Assembly: GCF_900996225.1 (NCBI RefSeq)
Contig: NZ_CAAJGL010000101.1
Coordinates: forward strand, 248,001-312,000
From: Paraburkholderia sp. BCC1884
Lineage (GTDB): Bacteria > Pseudomonadota > Gammaproteobacteria > Burkholderiales > Burkholderiaceae
Direction: 5' to 3'
Length of the DNA: 64,000 nt
Every line of letters starts with the position of its first letter. Within the stretch, counting starts at the first letter, position 1. Positions 8,115-16,568 of this stretch are shown here, piece after piece. The translations under genes were made by a program, and so were the position numbers. The notes under the pieces are model-generated. The model did no database searches. It had not been told where the DNA came from and saw only the letters and a program-made list of their open reading frames with translations.

Positions 8115-9049
8115 TGGAGTCCGCGGTGCAGTGGAATAAGCTCGGTCGGATCTTCTGCGCGTCAGGCGAGTATCCCTGGATGCTTAGCCATGCAGCAAAT
8201 CCTGTGGCCGAATGGTTGCATGACAATATCTTCCGCATCTACTTCAGTTCGCGTGATGCTGGGCGCCGCGCTCACATCGGCTACGTCGACATTGATATCA
8301 ACGAACCGCAAGTGATTTTGGCCGTCTCCGATGCCCCTGTTATCGCGCCGGGAAAGGTCGGCGCGTTTGACGATAGCGGCACGTCGATGGGATGCATCGT
8401 CCACCACGAAGGACGTCGTTATTTGTATTACCTGGGGTGGAATCTCGGCGTAACCGTTCCGTGGCGGAACACAATCGGCCTGGCCATCAGCGAGGCGCCG
8501 GATGCGCCCTTCGTCAAAGTATCTCGGGTTCCTGTCATGGATAGGCACGAGGTTGATCCCTTTACCATCTCGTATCCGAGTGTCATTGTTGACGACGGAG
8601 TGTGGCGCATGTGGTACGGATCAAATTTGTCCTGGGGAACCGGCAAGCAGGAAGAGATGAACCATCTGTTCAAGTATGCCGAGTCGGATGACGGGCGCGT
8701 CTGGCGTCGGGACGGCGCGATCGCATTGCATTTCAAGGACGAGACGGAGTATGCGATGTCCAAACCGAGTGTCGTCAAGGACGTCGGCGTGTACCGGATG
8801 TGGTACTCGTATCGTGGTCTCGCGTACAAGATCGGTTATGCGGAATCTCCGGACGGCATCTCCTGGGTCCGTCGCGACGAACTGGTCGGCATTGGGCCGA
8901 GCGAATCCGGGTGGGACGCCGACGCGATCTGCTATCCGTGTGTGTTTGATCACGGGGGGGGGCGTTACATGCTCTATAACGGTGGTCGCTATGGAGACTC
9001 CGGATTTGGTTTGGCGAAACTAGAAGGCTGCGACAAGAATGCACGGTGA
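8114..9049 (+). CDS. Beta-propeller glycosidase-like protein (GH43/GH32-type fold)
   Basis: A 311-residue protein starting at ATG 8114, sharing one base with the previous stop. It has repeated propeller blades with the aromatic signature common in GH43/GH32/GH130-like proteins: YLYYLGWN near residue 104, WRMWYGSN near 163, YRMWYSYRG near 227 and YMLYNGGRYG near 286, with two SDDGRVW/SPDGISW turns. No signal peptide is visible, so it acts in the cytoplasm if translated as drawn. Such proteins in glycan loci are usually uncharacterised; a glycosidase, phosphorylase or sugar-binding role is possible. A run of nine G (8954-8962) lies in the last blade. The dioxygenase gene overlaps its 3' end by 11 bases. 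Confidence 0.65.
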   Translation: MESAVQWNKLGRIFCASGEYPWMLSHAANPVAEWLHDNIFRIYFSSRDAGRRAHIGYVDIDINEPQVILAVSDAPVIAPGKVGAFDDSGTSMGCIVHHEGRRYLYYLGWNLGVTVPWRNTIGLAISEAPDAPFVKVSRVPVMDRHEVDPFTISYPSVIVDDGVWRMWYGSNLSWGTGKQEEMNHLFKYAESDDGRVWRRDGAIALHFKDETEYAMSKPSVVKDVGVYRMWYSYRGLAYKIGYAESPDGISWVRRDELVGIGPSESGWDADAICYPCVFDHGGGRYMLYNGGRYGDSGFGLAKLEGCDKNAR

Positions 9050-9863
9050 ACGATTTTACGGCGATCAGCGGCCTGTCTCGGTCCTCGACGATCCTATTGC
9101 CTACCATCTGGAGGAGCTTTGTTCCTTGGGCTACACGGTCATCAATGACGTGCTGCCGGGGAGTGAGCTTGATGATTGGCGCAAGCGTATCGACGCGGTG
9201 TATGAGCGGCAGGAACTAGAGGTTGGGGGGCGAGATGCGTTGATCGCTATCGGAGACCAGGATATCTGTCGCGCTCCGCTGCTCTACGACCAGACGTTTC
9301 TGTCGATGGCTCGACATCAAAAGGTACTTGCCGTCATAAGCCGAATTTTTGGTGACTCGTTTATCCTGAATCTACAGAACGCGATTATCAATCGGCCCAA
9401 TGAGCGCCATCAGCAAAGTGCGTGGCATCGAGACCTACCTTATCAAAACTGGGTTGCATCGCGTCCTTTAGCCATCGGCGCCTTATTTGCAATAGATCCG
9501 TTCTCTGAAGAAACCGGTAGCACCCTGATGCTTGCGCATTCGCATAGACGTGAGTCGATTCCCTCAGAGGCTTACATCCGTACACACGCGGCAACGGTGA
9601 CAGCCCGACCTGGATCGGTGGTGATGTTTGACGCAATGGTGTTCCATCGTGCCGGGTATAACCGTTCCCCGCAAATTCGACGTGGCGTGAACCATCTTTA
9701 TACGGTACCAATTCTGAAGCAGCAGTACGACTTTACGCGCGCGTTGGGCGACGTGTTTCGCGAAGATGCGGAATTGCGGCGTCTACTCGGATATACGTCG
9801 ACCGTACCCATCGACGTTTTGCAATGGCGTAGAGAGCGCCAGACTCGAAAGACGGCGCGCTAG
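9039..9863 (+). CDS. Phytanoyl-CoA dioxygenase (PhyH)-family Fe(II)/2-oxoglutarate oxygenase
   Basis: A 274-residue PhyH-type oxygenase starting at ATG 9039 inside the previous gene. The iron-binding facial triad is visible as H130-x-D132 (SAWHRDLPYQNW) and the distal H203 (MVFHRAGYN), with basic residues after it (SPQIRRGVNH) for 2-oxoglutarate. The FAIDPFSEETGSTLMLAHSH segment between them is typical of the family, and the N-terminus has GYTVINDVLPGSELDDW. These enzymes hydroxylate small molecules; in a polysaccharide locus the substrate is probably a nucleotide sugar or its acyl substituent. Position between glycosidase-like and GT2 genes suggests it helps build the sugar handed to the GT2. 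Confidence 0.8.
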   Translation: MHGERFYGDQRPVSVLDDPIAYHLEELCSLGYTVINDVLPGSELDDWRKRIDAVYERQELEVGGRDALIAIGDQDICRAPLLYDQTFLSMARHQKVLAVISRIFGDSFILNLQNAIINRPNERHQQSAWHRDLPYQNWVASRPLAIGALFAIDPFSEETGSTLMLAHSHRRESIPSEAYIRTHAATVTARPGSVVMFDAMVFHRAGYNRSPQIRRGVNHLYTVPILKQQYDFTRALGDVFREDAELRRLLGYTSTVPIDVLQWRRERQTRKTAR

Positions 9864-9894
9864 CGCTATTTTCGTATTAGCGGATCGACAATTG

Positions 9895-10851
9895 ATGGCA
9901 AGAATCGAGATCAGTGTGGTGGTCCCTTCGTACGGCTGTATTGGCTGTCTCGAGGAGTTATGTGCCAGGCTTGACAAAGTCTTGCGAGAAATCGTGTCGT
10001 CACACGAAATTGTCATCGTGGATGATCGTAGTCCTGATAATTCATGGCCACTGGTCCAATCACTGTCGCAACGCTATCCTGAGGTGCGAGGGGTTCGGCT
10101 AAGCCGAAATTTCGGACAGCAATTGGCGATTACCGCGGGCCTGCAGGCCGCATGCGGTGACAGCGTGGTCGTAATGGACTGTGATTTGCAGGACCCGCCT
10201 GAGCGGATCCCTGACCTGCTTGCCGAGTACAAGAAGGGGTACGACATGGTGCTGGCGCGTCGCATCGAGCGATCTCACTCGGCATTCCGGCGCGCTGCCG
10301 CGAGCGCTTACTTTGGATTAGTCAGCCGGATGACCGGGACGGCGATCGACGGAAGCTACGGAACCTTCAGCATCCTGTCGCGAAAGGTCGTAAATGAGTT
10401 TCTTCGATTTAGCGAGCGCGATCGACACTACCTCTTCATTCTGAAATGGCTGGGCTTCAATTCTGGTTCTATCGAGTATGTCCATGATGAGCGCCATTCA
10501 GGCGTTAGTTCGTATAGCCTGGGTCGTCTGCTGAAGCACGCGTTTTCCGGCGTGCTGTTTCACAACGCTGTGCTGTTGAACTGGATCATGTACACCGGGC
10601 TGCTTCTAACGTGCACCAGCTTCCTGACGGGCGGGTTCCTGATTTACCGGCATTTGACGTCGACTTCCTTGCCGGGCTGGACTAGTCTCGCCGTCACGAT
10701 CCTGCTTTCTACGGGCGTCATTTTGGCCAGTGTTGGAACGGTCGGCCTGTACATCTCCCGTCTTTTCGAAATGGCTAAGGGGCGTCCTATCTACGTTGTC
10801 GACACCGAATGTGGGTGCGAGGCAACAATGTCAAAGGTCACTCGTTCGTGA
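9895..10851 (+). CDS. GT2 polyprenyl-phosphate glycosyltransferase (GtrB/ArnC/DPM1 type)
   Basis: A 318-residue GT2 enzyme; start at ATG 9895 (MARIEISVVVPSYGCIGCL). Catalytic features are IVDDRSPDNSW near residue 43, D95-C-D97 followed by LQDPPE, and the RIERSHSAFRRAAASAYF and YGTFSILSR segments characteristic of the DPM1/GtrB/ArnC group. The C-terminal third has two membrane segments (about 228-250 and 263-290), as in GtrB and ArnC. This family moves a sugar from a nucleotide donor to undecaprenyl phosphate at the inner face of the membrane. With an SMR flippase gene and two large multipass proteins close by, it completes an ArnC-ArnE/F-ArnT-like set. Confidence 0.85.
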   Translation: MARIEISVVVPSYGCIGCLEELCARLDKVLREIVSSHEIVIVDDRSPDNSWPLVQSLSQRYPEVRGVRLSRNFGQQLAITAGLQAACGDSVVVMDCDLQDPPERIPDLLAEYKKGYDMVLARRIERSHSAFRRAAASAYFGLVSRMTGTAIDGSYGTFSILSRKVVNEFLRFSERDRHYLFILKWLGFNSGSIEYVHDERHSGVSSYSLGRLLKHAFSGVLFHNAVLLNWIMYTGLLLTCTSFLTGGFLIYRHLTSTSLPGWTSLAVTILLSTGVILASVGTVGLYISRLFEMAKGRPIYVVDTECGCEATMSKVTRS

Positions 10852-11447
10852 GCGTTCAAGTGGGTACTTCCCAACTCGGCCATACGATCCTGAAAGTGCT
10901 CACTGGATTAGCTCTCCTGTGTGCCACGGCGGCTATCCTGAACAACGTGCTGTCCTATCGCATGGTTTTACAAGAGCGGGAGAAAGCGGCCGATGGCGTG
11001 GCTGCTTCGTTGGCAGCCCTTGGTGAGCGCAACGGAAATGCCGACGCGATCTTAAGACGAAATTTCTACGCGGTGCTGGAAATGCTTGGAAAAGATCCAT
11101 CACTGCACCACGGCGATACGGGTGTGTTTGTTGCCGACTCCGCGTTTTTCGACGGCGCCTATATCGACAAGTCACCCGACGCAGTGCTCGAGCGTTGTGC
11201 AGTTCAGCCTTTCACCATTCCGGCATTAACCGGAATGCCGTTGATTGCAGCGCTACGTGATCGTCACAACAACTGCAAGTACGATTCTTACGCCTACCAA
11301 TATTTGCCGGCACACGAGGCGATCGCCCCAGCGGGGTCGGCACAGCCCTGCACTCTGGCACGCCTACGCGGCCTGCGCAAGGTTGTCGTAATTCATCGCG
11401 TGGACACGACTTTCACTGCGGCGAGGCTAAATTGTGAGAATGGTTGA
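10848..11447 (+). CDS. Unknown membrane-anchored protein, single N-terminal TM
   Basis: A 199-residue protein of no recognised family. The start is placed at GTG 10848, which overlaps the GT2 stop as GTGA and has AAAGG upstream; ATG 10809 would give 13 more residues. A hydrophobic segment (ILKVLTGLALLCATAAILNN) near the N-terminus anchors the rest, most likely in the periplasm. The remainder has two pairs of spaced cysteines (ERCAVQP, NNCKYDSYAYQYL, AQPCTLARL), which would allow disulfides. Its 3' end overlaps the following GT-C-like gene by 14 bases, so the two are probably co-translated. It may be an accessory subunit of that membrane enzyme (inference from position only). Confidence 0.6.
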   Translation: MSVQVGTSQLGHTILKVLTGLALLCATAAILNNVLSYRMVLQEREKAADGVAASLAALGERNGNADAILRRNFYAVLEMLGKDPSLHHGDTGVFVADSAFFDGAYIDKSPDAVLERCAVQPFTIPALTGMPLIAALRDRHNNCKYDSYAYQYLPAHEAIAPAGSAQPCTLARLRGLRKVVVIHRVDTTFTAARLNCENG

Positions 11448-13050
11448 GCGTCTTGCGTCTAAGTTTCCCGCAGCGAGTGCAAAACCGGACCGTATTTTGC
11501 TCGACGGCTATGTGGCGTGTTTGAGCGCGACAATTGTGTTCGCGGTCGCGCTCCTCAGTTGCTACTCCAATGCGCAAACGCGAATAGACGCGACGCAGTC
11601 CCTTCTCAATGCCATATACGTAACATCTGCGACCGTCCTGGTCGGTATCGCGGTCATGTTCGAGCTTGCAGAAAGTCTCCAGAATAAGATGGTGGCCGCG
11701 CTTTCGCTGTCGATCGTAGTGGGGCTGGCGGCGCTCGCTCCTACTATGGCAATCTTGGGATTGCATCCGTTGCTTGCAAAGGCGGCAATTTTGCTGGTTA
11801 GCTTCCACGTGATTCGTTTGCTTGCCCGGGAGGGCCGTTGGCGGCGCGCCATCGCCCCGGCTCTAAGTGGCGCAGTGATGGGGTATTGGACGTTTCTCCT
11901 CGGGTTTGTGGACGGCTACAAGACTCCCTGGATCGCCGAAGCAACCATGTCCGGCCATGCACACGTCGACCTCCTATTTCACTCTGCGATAGTCAACATG
12001 CTGCGCTCGTACGGCATAGGGTCAATCGGCGTTGATGGCGCTAGCCCATTTCCCTACTATTTCGGCAGTCATCGGATCGTCGAATTGTTGTCGCGGGTTC
12101 TCAATGTTCCGGCTCTTGCGTTCTACTCCGTCGTTTTTCCGTTGTTACTAGGCCCGGTATTTTTGGCGGTGTTTTTTTTCTACGGTGTATCGTTCCAGAC
12201 GTTCATCCGGAATCGGGAATTGTCTGTTCCCATCAGTTTTGGTACGCGAAATAACCTGTTCTGGCTCCTGTTCGCTATTGTCTTTATCGGCGTATTTCCC
12301 GCCGAATTCCGGCGCTTCCTAGGATTGTTCGACAACGTATTCCACAGCGAATCGTTTGGAATCGGGATGGTTTTTGCCTACCCACCAGGTGTGTTTTTCT
12401 TTGAGTACATCGGGCGTCGACGGGCGGCGTCGTTGAATGTAGTGTGGCCCATCGTAGGCGGCTTGTATCTCGCTGGGCTATGTATGGTGAAACTTAGTGT
12501 CGCGTGCGTCGTGGCCGGCGCGTCGGCTTACCTGCTTCTGCGCCTCAAAATATCCTGGCGGAATCGCGTCTTGGGGTTTTTGGCCGCCGGAGTACCACTG
12601 TGCTATGGCGTATCGGTTACCCGCGGCAGCCCATCGGGAGATTCCGGGCCGACGATTTCGGAAATGATCAAGCCGTTGGCGTTCCTGCGCGATACTGTTG
12701 AACCCAGATTCTGGTTGCTGTCGTTCGTAGCATTCTTTGGCCCGTTTATCATGTTCGTCTTGCTGCGCGTATTATTTCGGCGGAACTCCTTTGCCAATAC
12801 GTTGATGACGGACGTGAAGGCTCGTGAACTCCTTGATGTTGAAGTGCTGACGGCGCTGCTGATCGGCTCCGTAATACCCGGCATGGTGCTATCCATTCCT
12901 CAAGGAGCGACGAATTTTTTCTCGGAAGTCTCTTATTGGTTCGTGCTGCCCATGCTTGCGGTTACGCTCTCTGAGCTTCTCCAGCGTTACGGTATTGTCG
13001 ATATCTCGCGCGGTGCACCGGTGGCGCGCGCGGAACTCCCGAATGGCTAG
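11434..13050 (+). CDS. Multipass membrane protein, GT-C glycosyltransferase-like
   Basis: A 538-residue integral membrane protein with about 11 hydrophobic helices. GTG 11434 is chosen since GAGG lies seven bases upstream; ATG 11440 is the alternative. After the fourth or fifth helix a loop reads GHAHVDLLFHSAIVNML, then ASPFPYYFGSHRIVELL. Acidic/His residues in such a loop and a following aromatic-rich stretch are seen in GT-C enzymes that use polyprenyl-phosphate sugars, but no family-specific motif is identified. A second protein in this island (16569-18620) has a comparable layout with a YHYG motif. Proposed role: periplasmic transfer of the sugar loaded by the GT2 enzyme. Contains an eight-T run at 12172-12179. 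Confidence 0.65.
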   Translation: MRMVERLASKFPAASAKPDRILLDGYVACLSATIVFAVALLSCYSNAQTRIDATQSLLNAIYVTSATVLVGIAVMFELAESLQNKMVAALSLSIVVGLAALAPTMAILGLHPLLAKAAILLVSFHVIRLLAREGRWRRAIAPALSGAVMGYWTFLLGFVDGYKTPWIAEATMSGHAHVDLLFHSAIVNMLRSYGIGSIGVDGASPFPYYFGSHRIVELLSRVLNVPALAFYSVVFPLLLGPVFLAVFFFYGVSFQTFIRNRELSVPISFGTRNNLFWLLFAIVFIGVFPAEFRRFLGLFDNVFHSESFGIGMVFAYPPGVFFFEYIGRRRAASLNVVWPIVGGLYLAGLCMVKLSVACVVAGASAYLLLRLKISWRNRVLGFLAAGVPLCYGVSVTRGSPSGDSGPTISEMIKPLAFLRDTVEPRFWLLSFVAFFGPFIMFVLLRVLFRRNSFANTLMTDVKARELLDVEVLTALLIGSVIPGMVLSIPQGATNFFSEVSYWFVLPMLAVTLSELLQRYGIVDISRGAPVARAELPNG

Positions 13051-13119
13051 CGCCACCCTTTTAAAAATTTCTGGCTCGGTGTGTCGAGTGCCGGTTGCTT
13101 AATAGTCAAGGCATTGGAA

Positions 13120-13488
13120 ATGCGCATTTTTTTTGCGGTCCTTCCCACAGTGTTGCTGGTGGCGTACAGCCAGATCGTCGTGAAGTGGCGTGTCGGTATC
13201 CTGGCCACAACCATCGACCTCCAGCGCACGGGAGTGACACGCTACATCGCTTATCTTCTCGATCCGTTCGTGCTCTCGGCTTATGTCGCCGGTCTGTTGG
13301 GATCCTTTGTCTGGCTCTTTACCGTCTCGAAGCTGCCGTTAGCACTGGCGTTTCCCGTGTATCAAGGTCTGACTTTCTTTCTCGTCGTGATAGCGAGCGC
13401 GATGATTTTCAATGAACCGATGACATCGGCGAAGGTGATTGGCATCGCCATGATTCTGGGTGGTGTGATCGTGGGGACGCGGGGATGA
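13120..13488 (+). CDS. SMR/DMT-type small membrane protein, ArnE/ArnF-like flippase
   Basis: A 122-residue, four-helix membrane protein of the small multidrug resistance/DMT superfamily. ATG 13120 is preferred: AAGG is eight bases upstream and the first helix starts at once. The signature is in helices 3 and 4: WLFTVSKLPLALAFPVYQGLTFFLV, then FNEPMTSAKVIGIAMILGGVIVG. ArnE and ArnF, of the same fold and size, flip undecaprenyl-phosphate-aminoarabinose across the inner membrane. Linkage to a GT2 of the ArnC type and to GT-C-like proteins supports a flippase role here rather than drug efflux. It overlaps the next gene by ATGA. An eight-T run (13127-13134) lies just after its start codon. Confidence 0.8.
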   Translation: MRIFFAVLPTVLLVAYSQIVVKWRVGILATTIDLQRTGVTRYIAYLLDPFVLSAYVAGLLGSFVWLFTVSKLPLALAFPVYQGLTFFLVVIASAMIFNEPMTSAKVIGIAMILGGVIVGTRG

Positions 13489-14366
13489 TCGCGATTGTTC
13501 GCTCGGTTGGTGTTGAAATCAATGATATGACCGGTGCTATCCGCGATGTTGTCGGGCGAGAGGCGCCCGATCTGTTGGATCTGTTTGACGAGTATGTGGG
13601 AGAGATGCGTTTCGGGCGTGCCTTGATCGATAAAAACATTGCCTCGCTACGGCGTGGCGCGGCCATACTTGAGGTAGGTGCGGGATCACTACTGCTGAGT
13701 TGTCGATTGCAGCAGGAAGGTTTCAATGTAACGGCACTCGAACCGATTGGCAGTGGCTTTTCCCATTTTTCCAGGCTCCAGGCGATCGTGCTGCGCCATG
13801 CCAGGCATGAAGGCTTTGCACCTAGCTTGTTGAGCAGTACAGGCGAAGCACTCTCGATTTGCAACGCCTTCGATTTCGCATTTTCGATCAACGTTATGGA
13901 GCATGTTGCCGATGTTTCGACGGTGTTGCAGCGTGTATTCGACTCGCTCAAGCTGGGCAGTACGTATCGGTTTGTGTGCCCCAATTACGCGTTTCCGTAC
14001 GAGCCGCACTTCAATATTCCGACTGTGATTAGTAAGTCACTGACGCAAAAATTGCTGTGGCGATGGATAGAGCACTCGAACAATGTTGTCGATCCGATAG
14101 GTACGTGGGCCTCTCTCAACTGGATCAGTGTACGCAGCGTGACGCGAGTTTGCCGTAAAAAACTGTCCACTACGCCACACTTCGATCGCTCGATTTTCGA
14201 TGCTTTCCTGAATCGCGCGATGTCCGATCCAGGTTTCCAGAGCAGACGTGGTACCGTTTTGGTGGCGCTGATAGCGTTGCTCTGGCGAACGGGATTTCTG
14301 TCGCTGACAAGATTGATCCCGGCTACCGCACTTCCGATAATGGATTGTTCTATCGTTCGCGTGTAG
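13485..14366 (+). CDS. Class I SAM-dependent methyltransferase
   Basis: A 293-residue methyltransferase beginning at ATG 13485, coupled to the flippase gene by a four-base overlap. Motif I is AAILEVGAGSLLLSCRLQQEG at about residues 59-79, then NVTALEPIGSG as motif II, FDFAFSINVMEHVAD as motif IV with the common NVMEH sequence, and LKLGSTYRFVCPNYAFPYEPH. The C-terminal hydrophobic stretch (LVALIALLWRTGFLSLTRLI) may associate with membrane. Such enzymes methylate sugars or lipid-linked intermediates. It is followed by a 254-base gap with no visible gene, the only sizeable break in this island. Confidence 0.78.
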   Translation: MIAIVRSVGVEINDMTGAIRDVVGREAPDLLDLFDEYVGEMRFGRALIDKNIASLRRGAAILEVGAGSLLLSCRLQQEGFNVTALEPIGSGFSHFSRLQAIVLRHARHEGFAPSLLSSTGEALSICNAFDFAFSINVMEHVADVSTVLQRVFDSLKLGSTYRFVCPNYAFPYEPHFNIPTVISKSLTQKLLWRWIEHSNNVVDPIGTWASLNWISVRSVTRVCRKKLSTTPHFDRSIFDAFLNRAMSDPGFQSRRGTVLVALIALLWRTGFLSLTRLIPATALPIMDCSIVRV

Positions 14367-14620
14367 GAGTCTGGTTGCGTGGACCTGTAGTGTCAGGTGA
14401 CGCATTTGCATTTGGAGTAATTGGGCAGGTTTTTTTGAATTTTTTCCGGGCAAGATCGCGAAATTGATCGCCAGAGGCGGGAATAATTGGGGAGCCAGAC
14501 CGGGCTGCGTGAAGCAGTATTGTTTGCAATTTGATGATGTGGATTGACGAGCGCGTCCTGACGCACTTTACGCACCAGAACCGTGGCGCACGACTGACGT
14601 ATCCGAGGCAAGGCCTGAAT

Positions 14621-15856
14621 ATGCATACGCTCCATTCGCAAGTTCCCCTGACAGTCAGCGAGGCCGATATGCCTTCGAAAGCAAAGGATAGCGCGCTCAA
14701 CAGTCGCGCATCGGGGGTCAATATTCCGTTTAATCGCCCGTACATGACGGGACGAGAGTTGCACTACATGGCACAGGCGCACGCTGCTGGCCATTTGGCT
14801 GGCGATGGGGTGTTTACAGGGCGCTGCCATCAATGGTTGACTCAACGAACCAAAGCTGCGAAGGCCTTACTCACCCATTCGTGTACCGCGGCTCTCGAAA
14901 TGGCTGCGCTGCTGTTGGACATCGCGCCGGGCGACGAGGTCATCATGCCGTCTTACACCTTTGTCTCGACGGCCAATGCGTTTGTTCTTCGTGGTGCCGT
15001 GCCCGTCTTTGTGGATGTTCGTCCGGATACGCTTAATCTGGACGAGACGTTAGTCGAAGACGCGATAACGAATCGAACCAAGGCAATCGTCCCGGTCCAT
15101 TACGCCGGTGTCGGTTGCGAAATGGATACGCTTATGGCCATCGCTGAGCGGCATGGTTTGTACGTCGTCGAAGATGCCGCACAGGGCGTGATGGCGAAGT
15201 ATAAGAATCGTGAGCTCGGCAGCATTGGACAATTAGGCACGTACAGTTTCCACGAGACCAAAAACGTGATCTGCGGAGAGGGTGGGGCGCTTATCGTCAA
15301 TGATGCGAAATTTGCGATGTCGGCGGAAATTATCAGGGAGAAAGGCACCGACCGCAGTCGTTTCTATCGAGGCGAGGTAGACAAGTACACATGGCAATCG
15401 AGCGGTAGTTCATTTTTGCCGAGTGAGCTCTCCGCGAGTTTTCTCTGGGCGCAATTGCTGGAAGCGGATTGGCTGACATCGGAGCGTCTGGCTTTATGGA
15501 ATCGTTACAACGCGTTACTCGCGCCCCTTGAACGCAAGGGCTTGCTCCGGCGTCCAGTCATTCCGTTGGAGTGTGAGCACAACGCGCATATGTACCAGAT
15601 CCTTCTCACTCCTGATATCGACCGGCAACTGGTGCTGCAGAGACTAAAGGACGCGGGCGTCGGCGCGGTATTCCACTACGTTCCATTGCACTCGTCACCG
15701 GCCGGCCGTTCGTTTGGACGCGCTCACGGCGACCTGGATGTGACATTAGACATTTCGTCGCGTCTGATTCGCCTCCCGCTGTGGATCGGGTTAAGCGACA
15801 TTGAGCAGCGGTATGTTGTGTCTGCGCTGGAAACGGCGTTGACGACCGACGTTTGA
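14621..15856 (+). CDS. wecE: dTDP-4-amino-4,6-dideoxygalactose transaminase (WecE/RffA type)
   Basis: A 411-residue PLP aminotransferase of the DegT/DnrJ/EryC1/StrS family, closely resembling E. coli WecE throughout: IPFNRPYMTGRELHYM, HLAGDGVFTGRCHQWL, SCTAALEMAALLLDI, GDEVIMPSYTFVSTANAF, and IVPVHYAGVGCEMDTLMAI. The PLP-binding lysine is K214 in SFHETKN. The start is ATG 14621, with AAGG seven bases upstream; about 30 residues precede the point where WecE begins. WecE converts dTDP-4-keto-6-deoxy-D-glucose to dTDP-4-amino-4,6-dideoxy-D-galactose with glutamate. Its substrate would come from rmlA/rmlB at 31.9-34.7 kb, as no second copy is present here. The acyltransferase and methyltransferases of this island could then modify the 4-amino group. 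Confidence 0.9.
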   Translation: MHTLHSQVPLTVSEADMPSKAKDSALNSRASGVNIPFNRPYMTGRELHYMAQAHAAGHLAGDGVFTGRCHQWLTQRTKAAKALLTHSCTAALEMAALLLDIAPGDEVIMPSYTFVSTANAFVLRGAVPVFVDVRPDTLNLDETLVEDAITNRTKAIVPVHYAGVGCEMDTLMAIAERHGLYVVEDAAQGVMAKYKNRELGSIGQLGTYSFHETKNVICGEGGALIVNDAKFAMSAEIIREKGTDRSRFYRGEVDKYTWQSSGSSFLPSELSASFLWAQLLEADWLTSERLALWNRYNALLAPLERKGLLRRPVIPLECEHNAHMYQILLTPDIDRQLVLQRLKDAGVGAVFHYVPLHSSPAGRSFGRAHGDLDVTLDISSRLIRLPLWIGLSDIEQRYVVSALETALTTDV

Positions 15857-15871
15857 GCGGCATCGGCATAA

Positions 15872-16498
15872 GTGAGCATCGAGAACATGGCCCAAAAAAC
15901 CAGTGGCATTCGCAGCGTGCTGTCGAACCCCGGAATCTACGATTTTTTCCAGACTTTGATGGGCGGTCGAAATGGCCGTTCTGATTTTGCGCAGCACTTC
16001 GTCAGAGCTCATGAAGGCGATAACGTATTAGATATCGGGTGTGGCACGGCTGAATTGCTGGCCTACCTACCGCGGGTAAACTACTGGGGCTTCGATATTA
16101 GCGAGCGGTATATCGATGCGGCACGTGAGCACTATGGCGCACACGGTAACTTTGTGTGCAAGCTAGTGGATTTTTCCGATCTGGCTCGGCTTCCAAAATT
16201 TGATCTCGTGATCGCCTCTGGAGTTATCCATCACCTGGACGATGATGCCGCGGTAAACCTTTTCGAACTGGCGAAAACGGCGCTTAGTCCAAGGGGCAGA
16301 TTTGTCTCTATCGATCCCGTCCTTTGCAAAAAGCAAAACCCCATCGCACGTTTGCTCGTGAGCTATGACCGGGGACAAAATGTGTGCGATGGCTCTGGAT
16401 ACGAGCGACTCGCGAGGAAGGCTTTTAAGACGGTGTCCGGGACTGAGCGCCATCAAAAATGGATACCGTATTCACACTGGATTATGGAGTGTCAGTGA
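15872..16498 (+). CDS. Class I SAM-dependent methyltransferase
   Basis: A 208-residue small-molecule methyltransferase. GTG 15872 is used; ATG 15887 is equally possible, and neither has a strong ribosome-binding sequence. Motif I is NVLDIGCGTAELLAYLP, followed by YWGFDISERYIDAAREHYG, FDLVIASGVIHHLDDD and LSPRGRFVSIDPV, all standard for the UbiE/Coq5-like class. The C-terminal region (SYDRGQNVCDGSGYERLARK) is likely substrate-binding. It follows the WecE gene by 15 bases and is probably in the same transcript. N-methylation of the 4-amino sugar is one possible role, but no sequence feature decides this. Confidence 0.8.
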   Translation: MSIENMAQKTSGIRSVLSNPGIYDFFQTLMGGRNGRSDFAQHFVRAHEGDNVLDIGCGTAELLAYLPRVNYWGFDISERYIDAAREHYGAHGNFVCKLVDFSDLARLPKFDLVIASGVIHHLDDDAAVNLFELAKTALSPRGRFVSIDPVLCKKQNPIARLLVSYDRGQNVCDGSGYERLARKAFKTVSGTERHQKWIPYSHWIMECQ

Positions 16499-16568
16499 CG
16501 TTGTTCGATGAGCCTGTTTTCGACTGTCGGCACTCGGCTGAGGTGCCCGATTTTGCCGAGTCGTTGTC

